This document shows, one piece after another, positions 51,346 through 60,220 of a stretch of 64,000 bases of DNA. The position numbers and the translations under genes were made by a program. The stretch comes from Streptosporangium amethystogenes (GTDB taxonomy: Bacteria; Actinomycetota; Actinomycetes; Streptosporangiales; Streptosporangiaceae). Each line of letters begins with the position of its first letter. Position 1 is the stretch's first letter. A model generated the notes under the pieces. It saw nothing but the letters and a program-made list of their open reading frames with translations. It did not search any database and was not told where the DNA came from. The DNA lies in contig NZ_JOEQ01000014.1 of NCBI RefSeq assembly GCF_000721075.1, positions 99,891-163,890 of the forward strand. The letters run 5' to 3'.

Positions 51346-52178
51346 GGATCGCCGCCGCACCGATCTCCTGGGGGGTCTGCGAGGTACCCGGCTGGGGGTA
51401 CCAGCTGCCCGCCGAGCGGGTGCTGACCGAGATGGCCGAGATGAACCTGACGGCCACCGAACTGGGCCCCGACGGCTTTCTGCCCGCCGATCCCGGCCAC
51501 CGCGCCCGTCTCCTTGACCGCTACAACCTGCGCGCCGTGGGCGGCTTCGTCCCCGTGGTCCTGCACGACCCCGCCCACGACCCGCTGCCGGGCCTGCGGG
51601 CCACGCTGGCCCCCTTCGAGGACGAGGCGGTAGCCGTTCTGGCCGCCGCCACCGGCGTGGACGGCTACGACACGCGCCCCGCACTGGACGCGGAGGGCTG
51701 GCGCACGCTCCTGACCAATCTGGAGCGGATCCGTCATGAGACGGCTCGCCCGGTCACCCTGCATCCGCACGTCGGAACCATGATCGAGACCAGCGAGGAG
51801 GTGGACCGGATCCTCGACGGCTGCGGCGTCGCACTCTGCCTGGACACCGGTCACCTGCTCATCGGCGGCACCGACCCGCTGGACATCGTCCGCAGGGCTT
51901 CCGAGCGGATCGCCCACGTCCACCTCAAGGACGTCGAGGCAGCCCTCGCCGAGCGGGTCCGGACGGGCGCTCTCACCTACACCCAGGCCGTGCGGGCGGG
52001 GATCTACCGCCCGCTCGGCCAGGGCGACGTCGATGTGGCGGGCATCGTCACCGGCCTGACCGCGGCCGGCTATCCCGGTTGGTACGTGCTGGAGCAGGAC
52101 GTCGTCCTCGACTCCGAGGACGCGAACCCGATGGAGGATGTCCGCACCAGCCTGGCCTATCTCGGAGGCCTCAGGTGA
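51342..52178 (+). CDS. iolE: Sugar phosphate isomerase/epimerase-type barrel, probable inosose dehydratase
   Basis: 278 residues from a GTG overlapping the iolG stop. TIM-barrel of the AP-endonuclease-2 type: AAAPISWGVCEVPGW, AEMNLTATELGPDGFLPADP, PVTLHPHVGTMIETSEEVDR, ALCLDTGHLLIGGTDPLDIV and RIAHVHLKDVEAALAERVRT, with the metal-binding Glu/Asp/His residues in order. IolE dehydrates 2-keto-myo-inositol; IolI and IolH share the fold. Position directly after iolG and WGVCEVPGW favour IolE. Confidence 0.82.
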   Translation: MRIAAAPISWGVCEVPGWGYQLPAERVLTEMAEMNLTATELGPDGFLPADPGHRARLLDRYNLRAVGGFVPVVLHDPAHDPLPGLRATLAPFEDEAVAVLAAATGVDGYDTRPALDAEGWRTLLTNLERIRHETARPVTLHPHVGTMIETSEEVDRILDGCGVALCLDTGHLLIGGTDPLDIVRRASERIAHVHLKDVEAALAERVRTGALTYTQAVRAGIYRPLGQGDVDVAGIVTGLTAAGYPGWYVLEQDVVLDSEDANPMEDVRTSLAYLGGLR

Positions 52179-53146
52179 GCGTGCCCGCCGAGGTGCTGAC
52201 GATGGGCCGGGTCGGAGTGGACATCTACCCGCTCCAGGTCGGGGTGTCGCTGCGGGAGGTGGAGACCTTCGGCAAATACCTGGGCGGCAGCCCGACCAAC
52301 GTGGCCGTGGCCGCCGCCCGGCTGGGTCGCTCCAGCGCGGTGATCACCAGGACCGGGGCCGACCCGTTCGGCCTGTTCGTCCACGACGCGCTGCGCGCCT
52401 ACGGCGTCGACGACCACCACGTGACCGAGGTGCCCGGTCTGCCCACACCGGTGACGTTCTGCGAGATCCTGCCCCCGGACGACTTCCCGCTCTACTTCTA
52501 CCGCTATCCCAAGGCTCCCGACCTGGAGATCCTCCCCGAAGAGCTGGATCTCGCGGCGATCGCGTCCGCGGGGGTGTTCTGGACGACCGTGACCGGGCTG
52601 TCGGCGGAACCGTCGCGCAGCGCGCACCTGGCCGCCTGGCGGGCCCGAGGGCGGGTGCCGAACACGGTGCTGGACCTGGACTACCGGCCGATGTTCTGGC
52701 CGGACGAACGCGAGGCCCGTCACCAGGTACGCGCGGCGCTCGAACAGGTCACCGTCGCGGTCGGCAACCTGGAGGAGGCCGAGGTGGCCACCGGCACCCG
52801 CAAGCCCCACGAGGCGGGCCGGGCGCTACTGGAGGCCGGGGTCGAGCTGGCGATCGTCAAGCAGGGCCCGGGCGGGGTGCTCGGCATGACCGCCACCGAG
52901 ACGGTGGAGGTGCCGCCGGTGAAGGTCGAGGTCGTCAACGGGCTTGGTGCGGGCGACGCCTTCGGCGGGGCGCTCTGCCACGGCCTGCTGGAGGGCTGGC
53001 CGCTGGAGCGGATACTGAGGTTCGCCAACGTGGCCGGGGCGATCGTGGCCGGCCGACTGGCCTGTGCTCCCGCCATGCCCAGCGTGGACGAGGTCGAGAA
53101 CGTCCTGTCATACGGATTTCCGAAAGGGGACGCCGCGCATGCGTGA
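52175..53146 (+). CDS. iolC: 5-Dehydro-2-deoxygluconokinase (PfkB family)
   Basis: 323 residues from a GTG overlapping the previous stop. PfkB motifs: FGKYLGGSPTNVAVAAARLG (motif 1) and VVNGLGAGDAFGGALCHGLL (motif 2, with the catalytic Asp of GAGD). LTMGRVGVDIYPLQVGVSLR at the start and VLDLDYRPMFWPDEREARHQ are typical of IolC. It phosphorylates 2-deoxy-5-keto-D-gluconate for the aldolase step. Confidence 0.94.
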   Translation: MSVPAEVLTMGRVGVDIYPLQVGVSLREVETFGKYLGGSPTNVAVAAARLGRSSAVITRTGADPFGLFVHDALRAYGVDDHHVTEVPGLPTPVTFCEILPPDDFPLYFYRYPKAPDLEILPEELDLAAIASAGVFWTTVTGLSAEPSRSAHLAAWRARGRVPNTVLDLDYRPMFWPDEREARHQVRAALEQVTVAVGNLEEAEVATGTRKPHEAGRALLEAGVELAIVKQGPGGVLGMTATETVEVPPVKVEVVNGLGAGDAFGGALCHGLLEGWPLERILRFANVAGAIVAGRLACAPAMPSVDEVENVLSYGFPKGDAAHA

Positions 53147-54020
53147 AGAGGACTACCGGCGGTTGCTCGACGACCGAGCCTGGCATCCGGAGCGGGTGAC
53201 CGAGGCCGCCGCCAAGCGCAGGCGCAGGTCGTTGCCGACCGGTCGTGACCAGCTGCTGATCATCGCGGCCGACCACCCGGCGCGGGGCTCGCTCGGTGTC
53301 GGCAGTGAGCCGATGGCGATGGAGAGCCGTGCCGGTCTGCTGGATCGGCTCATGACCGCTCTGGCCAGGCCCGGTGTGGACGGGCTGCTGGCCACGCCCG
53401 ACATCGTCGAGGACCTGCTGCTGCTCGGCGCGCTCGACGACAAGATCGTGATCGGTTCGATGAACCGCGGCGGCGTGCAGGGATCGGTGTTCGAGTTCGA
53501 CGACCGCTTCACCGCCTACGACGCCGAGTCGATCGCGGCGATGGGTTTCGACGGCGGCAAGATGCTGTGCAGGATCGCACTGGAGGACGCCTCGACCGCC
53601 GCCACGCTGGCGAGTTGCGGGCACGCCGTCACCCGGCTGGCCAGTCACGGGCTGATGGCGATGATCGAGCCGTTCTGGTCCAGGCGGGTCAACGGCGTGG
53701 TGAGGCACGATCTGTCGCCGGAGGCGATGATCCACGCCATCAACGTCGGCCAGGGGCTCGGCGCGACCTCCGCCCGTACCTGGCTGAAGATCCCGGTGGT
53801 CGAGGGGATGGATCGGGTCATGGAGGCCACGACGCTGCCGACGCTGCTGCTCGGAGGTGACCCCGACAAGGCGCCCGACCATGTCTTCGGCTCCTGGAGC
53901 AAGGCACTGCGGCTGCCCGGCGTACGTGGCCTGGTCGTCGGCCGGGCGCTGCTCTACCCGCCGGGTGACGACGTCGCGGCGGCCGTGGACACCGCGGCGA
54001 GCCTGCTGGAGTCGTCGTGA
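53139..54020 (+). CDS. Class I aldolase-like (beta/alpha)8 protein, likely the IolJ-step enzyme
   Basis: 293 residues overlapping iolC by eight bases. The barrel shows QLLIIAADHPARGSLGVGSE, DGLLATPDIVEDLLLLGALD, GSMNRGGVQGSVFEFDDRFT, GFDGGKMLCRIALED with a likely Schiff-base lysine, TARTWLKIPV-type strand (ARTWLKIPVVEGMDRVMEAT) and PTLLLGGDP. I think this is the Cgl0158-like group seen in actinomycete inositol clusters. Inferred to cleave 6-phospho-5-dehydro-2-deoxygluconate into DHAP and malonate semialdehyde, replacing the class II IolJ. Confidence 0.8.
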   Translation: MREEDYRRLLDDRAWHPERVTEAAAKRRRRSLPTGRDQLLIIAADHPARGSLGVGSEPMAMESRAGLLDRLMTALARPGVDGLLATPDIVEDLLLLGALDDKIVIGSMNRGGVQGSVFEFDDRFTAYDAESIAAMGFDGGKMLCRIALEDASTAATLASCGHAVTRLASHGLMAMIEPFWSRRVNGVVRHDLSPEAMIHAINVGQGLGATSARTWLKIPVVEGMDRVMEATTLPTLLLGGDPDKAPDHVFGSWSKALRLPGVRGLVVGRALLYPPGDDVAAAVDTAASLLESS

Positions 54021-54865
54021 CACACATCCCCCACGGCACCGCCGCCTCGCCCCCGTGGGCAGTGGAGATCACCCCCGAGTCGGCGGGCTGGACCTACGCC
54101 GGCCTGCGGGTGATCGATCTGCCGGACCACCCGGTGCACTTCTCCACCGGCCGGGAGGAGATGCTGGTCCTGCCGCTGTCGGGTTCGTGCGAGGTCACCG
54201 CGGACGGCCGGCAACTGTCGCTGTCCGGGCGTACGTCGGTCTTCGACGCGGTGACCGACTTCGCCTACCTGCCGATCGACACGTCCGCGGTGATCACCGG
54301 CCACGGTCGCATCGCGCTTCCCTCGGCTCGGGCGACCCGGCACTTCCCGGTCCGGTACGGCCCGGCGGAGCAGGTTCCGGTGGAGGTGCGCGGCGCCGGG
54401 CAGGCCAGCCGCCAGGTCAACAACTTCTGCGCGCCGGACGCCTTCGACTGCGACAAGCTCGTCGCGGTCGAGGTGCTCACCCCCGGTGGGAACTGGTCGT
54501 CCTACCCGCCGCACAAGCACGACACGGCCTCCGAGCACGAGGCCGTACTGGAGGAGATCTACTACTTCGAGGGCGGCCCCGGCTACCAGCGGGTGTACGG
54601 CACGCACGACACCCTGGCCGAGGTGAGCGGCGGAGACGTGGTACTCGTCCCGCACGGCTACCACGGCCCCTCGATGGCCGCCCCCGGCTACGACCTGTAC
54701 TACCTGAACGTGCTGGCCGGACCCGCCGAGCAGCGGTCCATGGCCTTCTGTGACGACCCCCGGCACGCGTGGATCCGCTCTTCCTGGGCGGATCAGCCGG
54801 TCGACCCCCGTGTCTCGCGTCGCGTCGCGGACGCCGGGCGCGAATTCCCTGGAGGTACCTCATGA
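54017..54865 (+). CDS. iolB: 5-Deoxy-glucuronate isomerase
   Basis: 282 residues, GTG start overlapping the aldolase stop. Bicupin with the metal site in SSYPPHKHDTASEHEAVLEE, then IYYFEGGPGYQRVYG, VVLVPHGYHGPSMAAPGYDL and YLNVLAGPAEQRSMAFCDDP, all hallmarks of IolB. It turns 5-deoxyglucuronate into 2-deoxy-5-keto-gluconate, the substrate of IolC. Confidence 0.95.
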   Translation: MTHIPHGTAASPPWAVEITPESAGWTYAGLRVIDLPDHPVHFSTGREEMLVLPLSGSCEVTADGRQLSLSGRTSVFDAVTDFAYLPIDTSAVITGHGRIALPSARATRHFPVRYGPAEQVPVEVRGAGQASRQVNNFCAPDAFDCDKLVAVEVLTPGGNWSSYPPHKHDTASEHEAVLEEIYYFEGGPGYQRVYGTHDTLAEVSGGDVVLVPHGYHGPSMAAPGYDLYYLNVLAGPAEQRSMAFCDDPRHAWIRSSWADQPVDPRVSRRVADAGREFPGGTS

Positions 54866-56700
54866 GGCTCACGGTGGCTCAGGCGCTGGTGCGGTTCCTG
54901 GCGAACCAGTGGGCGGAGCGCGACGGCGTCGAGCAGCGGCTGATCGCGGGCGTCTTCGGCATCTTCGGCCACGGCAACGTGGCGGGCGTCGGCCAGGCCC
55001 TGGCCGAGCAGGGCGCGGGCACCGGCGACGCGCTGCCGTACTACCTGGCCCGCAACGAGCAGGCCATGGTGCACACCGCCGTCGGCTACGCCCGCACACG
55101 CGACCGGCTCTCCACCTTCGCCTGCACCACCTCCATCGGCCCCGGCGCCACCAACCTGGTCACCGGCGCGGCGCTGGCCACCATCAACCGGCTCCCGGTG
55201 CTGCTGCTGCCCGGCGACGTCTTCGCCACCCGGGTCGCCGGCCCGGTACTGCAGGAACTGGAGGACCCCCGCTCCTACGACGTGACGGTCAACGACGCGC
55301 TGCGCCCGGTCAGCCGCTTCTTCGACCGGATCAACCGGCCCGAGCAGTTGCCGTCCGCCCTGCTGGCCGCGATGCGGGTGTTGACCGACCCGGCCGAGAC
55401 CGGCGCGGTCACCCTGGCGCTCCCCCAGGACGTGCAGGCCGAGGCCTACGACTGGCCCGAGGAGCTGTTCTCCCGGCGAGTGTGGCACGTGGCCCGGCCG
55501 GTGCCCGAGCCCGCCGCGCTGGCCAGGGCGCTCGAGCTCATCCGCGGCTCGCGCAGGCCGCTGATCGTCGCCGGAGGCGGGGTCGCCTACAGCCGGGCCT
55601 GCGCCGAACTGCTCCGCTTCGCGGAGAACCACGGCGTGCCGGTGGCCGAGACCCAGGCGGGCAAGGGCTCGCTGCCGTACGACCACCCGTGCGCGGTCGG
55701 CGCGATCGGCCACACCGGCACCGCCGCCGCCAACACCCTGGCCAGGGAGGCGGACCTGGTCATCGGCATCGGGACCCGCTACAACGACTTCACCACCGCC
55801 TCCCGGACCCTCTTCGGCCAGGCCCGGTTCCTCAACGTCAACGTCACCGCCTTCGACGCGGCCAAGAACTCCGGTGCGATGCTCGTCGCCGACGCCCGCG
55901 AGGCGCTGCGCGCCCTCGACCAGACGGACTGGCGGGCCGACCCCGAGTGGACCCGTCAGGCGGCCGCCCTGGCCGCCGGCTGGCAGGCCGAGATCAGCCA
56001 GAGCTACGCCGGGACGGAGCTGACCCAGCCGGTCGTGCTCGGCATCCTCAACGAGATCGCCGAGGACGGCGTGGTCGTCAACGCGGCCGGGTCCATGCCG
56101 GGTGACCTGCACCGGCTGTGGCGGGCCCGGGACCCCAAGGGCTACCACGTGGAGTACGGCTACTCCTGCATGGGTTACGAGATCGCCGGAGGGCTCGGGG
56201 TGAAGCTCGCGGACCCGGAGCGCGAGGTGTTCGTGCTGGTCGGCGACGGCTCCTATCTGATGATGGCCCAGGAGATCGCCACCGCCGTGCAGGAGGGCGT
56301 CAAGCTCGTGATCGTCCTGGTGAACAACCACGGCTTCGCCTCGATCGGCGACCTCAGCGAGTCGGTGGGGGCCCTGCGGCTCGGCACCGCCTACCGGATG
56401 CGCGGCTCGGAAGGAGAGCTGGACGGCGAGCGGCTTCCCGTGGACCTGGCGGCCAACGCGGCCAGCCTCGGCGCCGACGTGCTGCGCGCCGGCGATCCGG
56501 AGGCACTGCGCGCCGCGCTGGCCAAGGCGGTGGCGTCCGAGCGCACCACGGTCGTCTACGTCGAGACCGTCCCCGGCGGCGGACCCGGCGCCCAGGCCTG
56601 GTGGGACGTCCCGATCGCCGAGGTGTCGGAACTGGCCCAGACCCGGGCCGCACGGGAACACTACGACGAGGCCAAACGCGATCAGCGGCCCTACCTGTGA
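54862..56700 (+). CDS. iolD: 3D-(3,5/4)-trihydroxycyclohexane-1,2-dione hydrolase (ThDP enzyme)
   Basis: 612 residues; ATG overlaps the iolB stop. Thiamin-diphosphate enzyme with the pyrimidine domain first (GVFGIFGHGNVAGVGQALAE, ARNEQAMVHTAVGYARTRDR with the activating Glu, TSIGPGATNLVTGAA), a central NAD/FAD-like domain, and the diphosphate domain VFVLVGDGSYLMMAQEIATA with VNNHGFASIGDLSESVG. It opens the inositol-derived ring to 5-deoxyglucuronate. Confidence 0.95.
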   Translation: MRLTVAQALVRFLANQWAERDGVEQRLIAGVFGIFGHGNVAGVGQALAEQGAGTGDALPYYLARNEQAMVHTAVGYARTRDRLSTFACTTSIGPGATNLVTGAALATINRLPVLLLPGDVFATRVAGPVLQELEDPRSYDVTVNDALRPVSRFFDRINRPEQLPSALLAAMRVLTDPAETGAVTLALPQDVQAEAYDWPEELFSRRVWHVARPVPEPAALARALELIRGSRRPLIVAGGGVAYSRACAELLRFAENHGVPVAETQAGKGSLPYDHPCAVGAIGHTGTAAANTLAREADLVIGIGTRYNDFTTASRTLFGQARFLNVNVTAFDAAKNSGAMLVADAREALRALDQTDWRADPEWTRQAAALAAGWQAEISQSYAGTELTQPVVLGILNEIAEDGVVVNAAGSMPGDLHRLWRARDPKGYHVEYGYSCMGYEIAGGLGVKLADPEREVFVLVGDGSYLMMAQEIATAVQEGVKLVIVLVNNHGFASIGDLSESVGALRLGTAYRMRGSEGELDGERLPVDLAANAASLGADVLRAGDPEALRAALAKAVASERTTVVYVETVPGGGPGAQAWWDVPIAEVSELAQTRAAREHYDEAKRDQRPYL

Positions 56701-57680
56701 TGGGCTGGACGCCCGCGTTCGCCGCGATGGCGATCCTCTTCGTGCTGGTCAGCGGGGCCAATGACGGAGCCACCCTGCTCGGGCTGGGGCTCAGATTCCC
56801 CCGCTCGCCGGGATGGGCGATCGCCGCGCTTCTCATGGTGGCGCTCTTCGCCGGGCCGTACGTGCTGGGGGTGTCGGTCGCGCGGACCTTCACCGAGAGG
56901 CTGGCGGGGCTCGGCACGAGCGGCGGAGCGACGGCGTTCCTGGCCGGGGTGGTGACCGCGGTGATCGTGGTCGCGGTGCTGACCGGCAGAGGGCTGCCGA
57001 CCAGCCTGACGCTCGCGGTTATCGGCGGCATCAGCGGCGCGGGGCTCGGCGCGGGACTGCCGGTGTCGTGGCGGAGCCTGGGCACCGTCCTGGCCGTCGG
57101 GGCGGGCGCCCCCCTGGTCGGCCTGGTCCTGGGCTACCTGCTGGGAACCCTGTCGCGCCGGGTGCCGTCCTACCACCGGATGCCCCGGCTCGTGCTCTCC
57201 GCCCATCTGCTGGCCTACACGGCCCAGTGCGTGGCGTACGCGGTGAACGACGGCCAGAAGATGATCGCGGTGGTCAGCGTCGCGTTGAACGTGGGCCGCG
57301 ACGGACTGGGCGGGGTCGGACCCATCGAGGTCCCGCCGGTGTGGATGGCCGTCCTCGTGGCGCTGTTCATCGCCGGATCCCTGACCAGTCTCACCCGCGT
57401 GGGAGAGCGACTGGGCCGCGGCCTGGTCATCACCCGGCCGCTGCACATCGTCTCGGCCGAGACGGCGGCCACCGGCGCCGTCCTCGGCAGTTCGGCCCTG
57501 GGAAGCCCGGTGAGCATGACCCAGTCCATCACAGCCGGAGTCGTCGGCGTGGCGGCAAGCGAAGGAGCCAGGAGGGTGCGATGGCAGAGCGTCGTGAACA
57601 TGGGTACGGCATGGCTGGTCACGCTGCCGTCGTCAATGGCCCTGGGCGGCTTGGCCGGGCTCGCGATGAGGCTGCTGTGA
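56700..57680 (+). CDS. PiT-family inorganic phosphate transporter
   Basis: 326 residues; ATG shares one base with the iolD stop (TGATG). About ten helices, with two PiT signature repeats: LVSGANDGATLLGLGLRFPR in the first half and AYAVNDGQKMIAVVSVALNV in the second. The C-terminal part (SALGSPVSMTQSITAGVVGV, WLVTLPSSMALGGLAGLAM) matches the family. PiT proteins exchange Pi with H+ or metal. Being inside an inositol operon is unusual and suggests it deals with phosphate released from inositol phosphates. Confidence 0.92.
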   Translation: MGWTPAFAAMAILFVLVSGANDGATLLGLGLRFPRSPGWAIAALLMVALFAGPYVLGVSVARTFTERLAGLGTSGGATAFLAGVVTAVIVVAVLTGRGLPTSLTLAVIGGISGAGLGAGLPVSWRSLGTVLAVGAGAPLVGLVLGYLLGTLSRRVPSYHRMPRLVLSAHLLAYTAQCVAYAVNDGQKMIAVVSVALNVGRDGLGGVGPIEVPPVWMAVLVALFIAGSLTSLTRVGERLGRGLVITRPLHIVSAETAATGAVLGSSALGSPVSMTQSITAGVVGVAASEGARRVRWQSVVNMGTAWLVTLPSSMALGGLAGLAMRLL

Positions 57681-58336
57681 GCGGCGCAGGCGGTCGCGCC
57701 CGGCGGTTCGCGCGGGCCTGGGACGACCTTCGCGGCCGATCCGGACGGCGGGTCGTCGAGCTGGTCCGCAAACAGGTCGCCGTCGCCCGCGCCGGAGCCG
57801 TACTGGCCCGCTCGACCGCCTCCGGCACGATCGGGCGATCGGCCGCCCGCACCCGGATGACCGAGGTGGAACATGAGGGCGACGAGGCGCGGGCCGAGCT
57901 GGTACGCGTTCTGCGGCGGGTGCTGGCGACCCCCATCGACCGGGAGGACCTGTTCCGGCTCTCCCGATCGATCGACGACGTGCTGGACCACCTGCGCGAC
58001 TACGTGCGCGAGACCGACCTTTTCGGGCCGGAGGATCTCAGCTTCGCCGTCGAGCCGCTGCAGATGGTGAGCGACGGCCTCGATGAGCTGGAGAACGCCG
58101 TCCTGAAGATGATCGACGATCCCGGCTCGGTCACCGTGGCCGTGCTGGCCACGCGCAAGGCCTGCAGCCGGGTCCGCCAGCTCTACCAGACCCGGCTCAC
58201 CGAGCTGTTCACCGGGCCGCTGGAGATGAACACCCTGCGTGAACGCGAGTTACTGTCGCGCCTGGACGCCGTGGGCCGGCGGCTCGGCGAGGCCGCCGAC
58301 ACGCTCGCCGACGCGATGCTCAAGCGAAGCCACTGA
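57677..58336 (+). CDS. DUF47 (PhoU-like) partner of the PiT transporter
   Basis: 219 residues from a GTG overlapping the PiT stop. All-helical with repeated acidic helices: RMTEVEHEGDEARAELVRVL, LATPIDREDLFRLSRSIDDV, DHLRDYVRETDLFGPEDLSF, RELLSRLDAVGRRLGEAADT. The E-x3-D and D-x2-D residues form the metal-binding sites of PhoU-type proteins. DUF47 proteins are usual partners of PiT transporters and gate them. Confidence 0.9.
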   Translation: MSGAGGRARRFARAWDDLRGRSGRRVVELVRKQVAVARAGAVLARSTASGTIGRSAARTRMTEVEHEGDEARAELVRVLRRVLATPIDREDLFRLSRSIDDVLDHLRDYVRETDLFGPEDLSFAVEPLQMVSDGLDELENAVLKMIDDPGSVTVAVLATRKACSRVRQLYQTRLTELFTGPLEMNTLRERELLSRLDAVGRRLGEAADTLADAMLKRSH

Positions 58337-58393
58337 GGAAGCTGACGGACCACGCACCGCGCCGGTCCTGTGAACCCCCTGAAGGAAGTACCC

Positions 58394-60220
58394 ATGGCTC
58401 TTCTCACCAAGGCGGAGACGCCGCCACCTCCCCCGAGGCGGCGCAGGCTGGTGTACCGGCTCCGCGTGCTGCGTCACGATCCGACCGCCGCGCTCGGGCT
58501 GATCCTCGTCATCCTGCTCGCCTACCTCGTCGTGGCACCGCTGATCGCGGTGCTGTCGGACGCCTTCCGCCTGCAGTACGGCGACGACGTGCACGCCGGG
58601 CAACAGCCCGGCGAATGGACCGGCTACTACCTGTGGCGGGTGTTCCGCTCCCAGATCAGCGGCCTGCTGTTCTGGGAGCCGCTGCTCAACACGCTGGTGA
58701 TCGCGGTAGGCACCACCCTGTTCGCGCTGTTCCTCGGGGGCGGCATGGCCTGGCTGGTGACCAGGACCAACGTGCCCGGGCGCAAGTGGCTCGCCGGTGC
58801 CCTGGTGGTCCCCTACATGCTGCCGTCGTGGACCTTCTCCCTGGCCTGGCTGTCGCTGTTCAAGAACGAGCGCGCCGCCGGGCAGGTCGGTTTCCTGCAG
58901 GCCCAGGGCATCCGGACACCCGACTGGCTCGCCTACGGCGCGGTACCGATCATCATCACCCTGGGGCTGCACTACTACCCGTTCGTGCTGCTCCTGGTCG
59001 GGAACGCGCTGCGCCGCATCGACGCGCAGCTGGAGGACTCCGCACGGATCCTCGGTGCCCCGCAGCGGACCGTCATCCGGCGGATCGTGGTGCCGCTGAT
59101 GCTCCCGGCGCTGTCCTCGGCCGTGCTGCTGGTGGTCGGCCGGGTGCTCGGCACGTTCGGCACGCCCTACGTGCTCGGTCTGCCGGCCGACTACCGGGTG
59201 CTGTCCACCGGGCTCTTCCAGTCGATCCGCGACCGCAGCACCGGCGTGGCCTCCGTACTCGCCACCGTGATCGTGATCATCGGAGTACTGATCGTCCTCG
59301 TCGACACCCGGATGATGCGCGAGCACCGCCGGTTCGTCACCGTGGGCGGCAAGGGGGCGATGGACCGGCTGGGCGATCTGCGCCGCTGGCGCTGGCCCGC
59401 CTTCGCGCTCGGCGTGGTGGTCTTCGTGGTGAGCGTCCTCGTCCCGGTCCTGACGCTTCTGGTCTCCACGGTCACCCGCACGCCCCTGGACCTGTCGACC
59501 TTCACCCTCGACTACTGGTTCGCCGAAAAGCTGCCCGGAGCGGTCGGCTTCCCGCACGGCGTCTTCCGCGGTTCCGAACTGTGGGAGGCCGCCTGGAACT
59601 CGCTGCGCATCGTCGGCCTGGCCTCGCTGATCTGCGCGGTCGCCGGCCTGCTGGTCGGGTACGTCGTGGTGCGCGGAACGGCGCCGCGCGTCGCCGCGTT
59701 CCTCCGCCAGGTCTCCTTCCTGCCCTACCTCATCCCCGGCATCGCGTTCGCGGCCGCCTCGCTGTCGCTGTTCGCCGTCGCCAGGGGACCGATCCCCGCG
59801 CTGTACGGGACGACGTTCCTGCTGATCCTGGTGATGGCCGTAACGCACCTGCCGTACAGCTCGCGCTCGGGCATCGCGGCGATGATGCAACTCGGCCGCG
59901 AACCGGAGGAGGCCGCGCAGATCGCCGGCGCCTCCTGGTGGCAGCGGATGCGGCGGATCATCTTCCCGATCCAGAAGGGCGCCCTCGTCACCGGAATCGT
60001 GTTGCCGTTCATCTCCGGGCTCAAGGAGCTCAGCATCGTCATCATGCTGACCACCACCGGGACACAGCTCCTCACCACCCTGTCGATCGGCCTGGTGGAC
60101 TACGGATACACCCAGCTCGCCAACGCGGTCGTCCTCATGATCGCCTTGGTCTCCTTCACCATGACCTACCTGACCCAGCGTCTGACCAAGAGCAGCCTGG
60201 CGTCCGGCCTAGGAGGATAG
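58394..60220 (+). CDS. ABC importer permease, two fused BPD domains (SfuB/AfuB type)
   Basis: 608 residues from the ATG at 58394 with GAAGGAA upstream. Two copies of the six-helix binding-protein-dependent permease domain; coupling (EAA) loops are EDSARILGAPQRTVIRRIVV at about 215 and EEAAQIAGASWWQRMRRIIF at about 505. Helices include LGLILVILLAYLVVAPLIAV and SLICAVAGLLVGYVVVRG. The fused layout is typical of ferric and AfuB-type sugar-phosphate importers. The likely binding protein is encoded at 48113, about 10 kb away and under the same operator. Confidence 0.92.
   Translation: MALLTKAETPPPPPRRRRLVYRLRVLRHDPTAALGLILVILLAYLVVAPLIAVLSDAFRLQYGDDVHAGQQPGEWTGYYLWRVFRSQISGLLFWEPLLNTLVIAVGTTLFALFLGGGMAWLVTRTNVPGRKWLAGALVVPYMLPSWTFSLAWLSLFKNERAAGQVGFLQAQGIRTPDWLAYGAVPIIITLGLHYYPFVLLLVGNALRRIDAQLEDSARILGAPQRTVIRRIVVPLMLPALSSAVLLVVGRVLGTFGTPYVLGLPADYRVLSTGLFQSIRDRSTGVASVLATVIVIIGVLIVLVDTRMMREHRRFVTVGGKGAMDRLGDLRRWRWPAFALGVVVFVVSVLVPVLTLLVSTVTRTPLDLSTFTLDYWFAEKLPGAVGFPHGVFRGSELWEAAWNSLRIVGLASLICAVAGLLVGYVVVRGTAPRVAAFLRQVSFLPYLIPGIAFAAASLSLFAVARGPIPALYGTTFLLILVMAVTHLPYSSRSGIAAMMQLGREPEEAAQIAGASWWQRMRRIIFPIQKGALVTGIVLPFISGLKELSIVIMLTTTGTQLLTTLSIGLVDYGYTQLANAVVLMIALVSFTMTYLTQRLTKSSLASGLGG

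Noticed and set aside
54793..56661. 622-codon open frame on the - strand
   Set aside because: Antisense shadow of iolD; no domain, biased composition.
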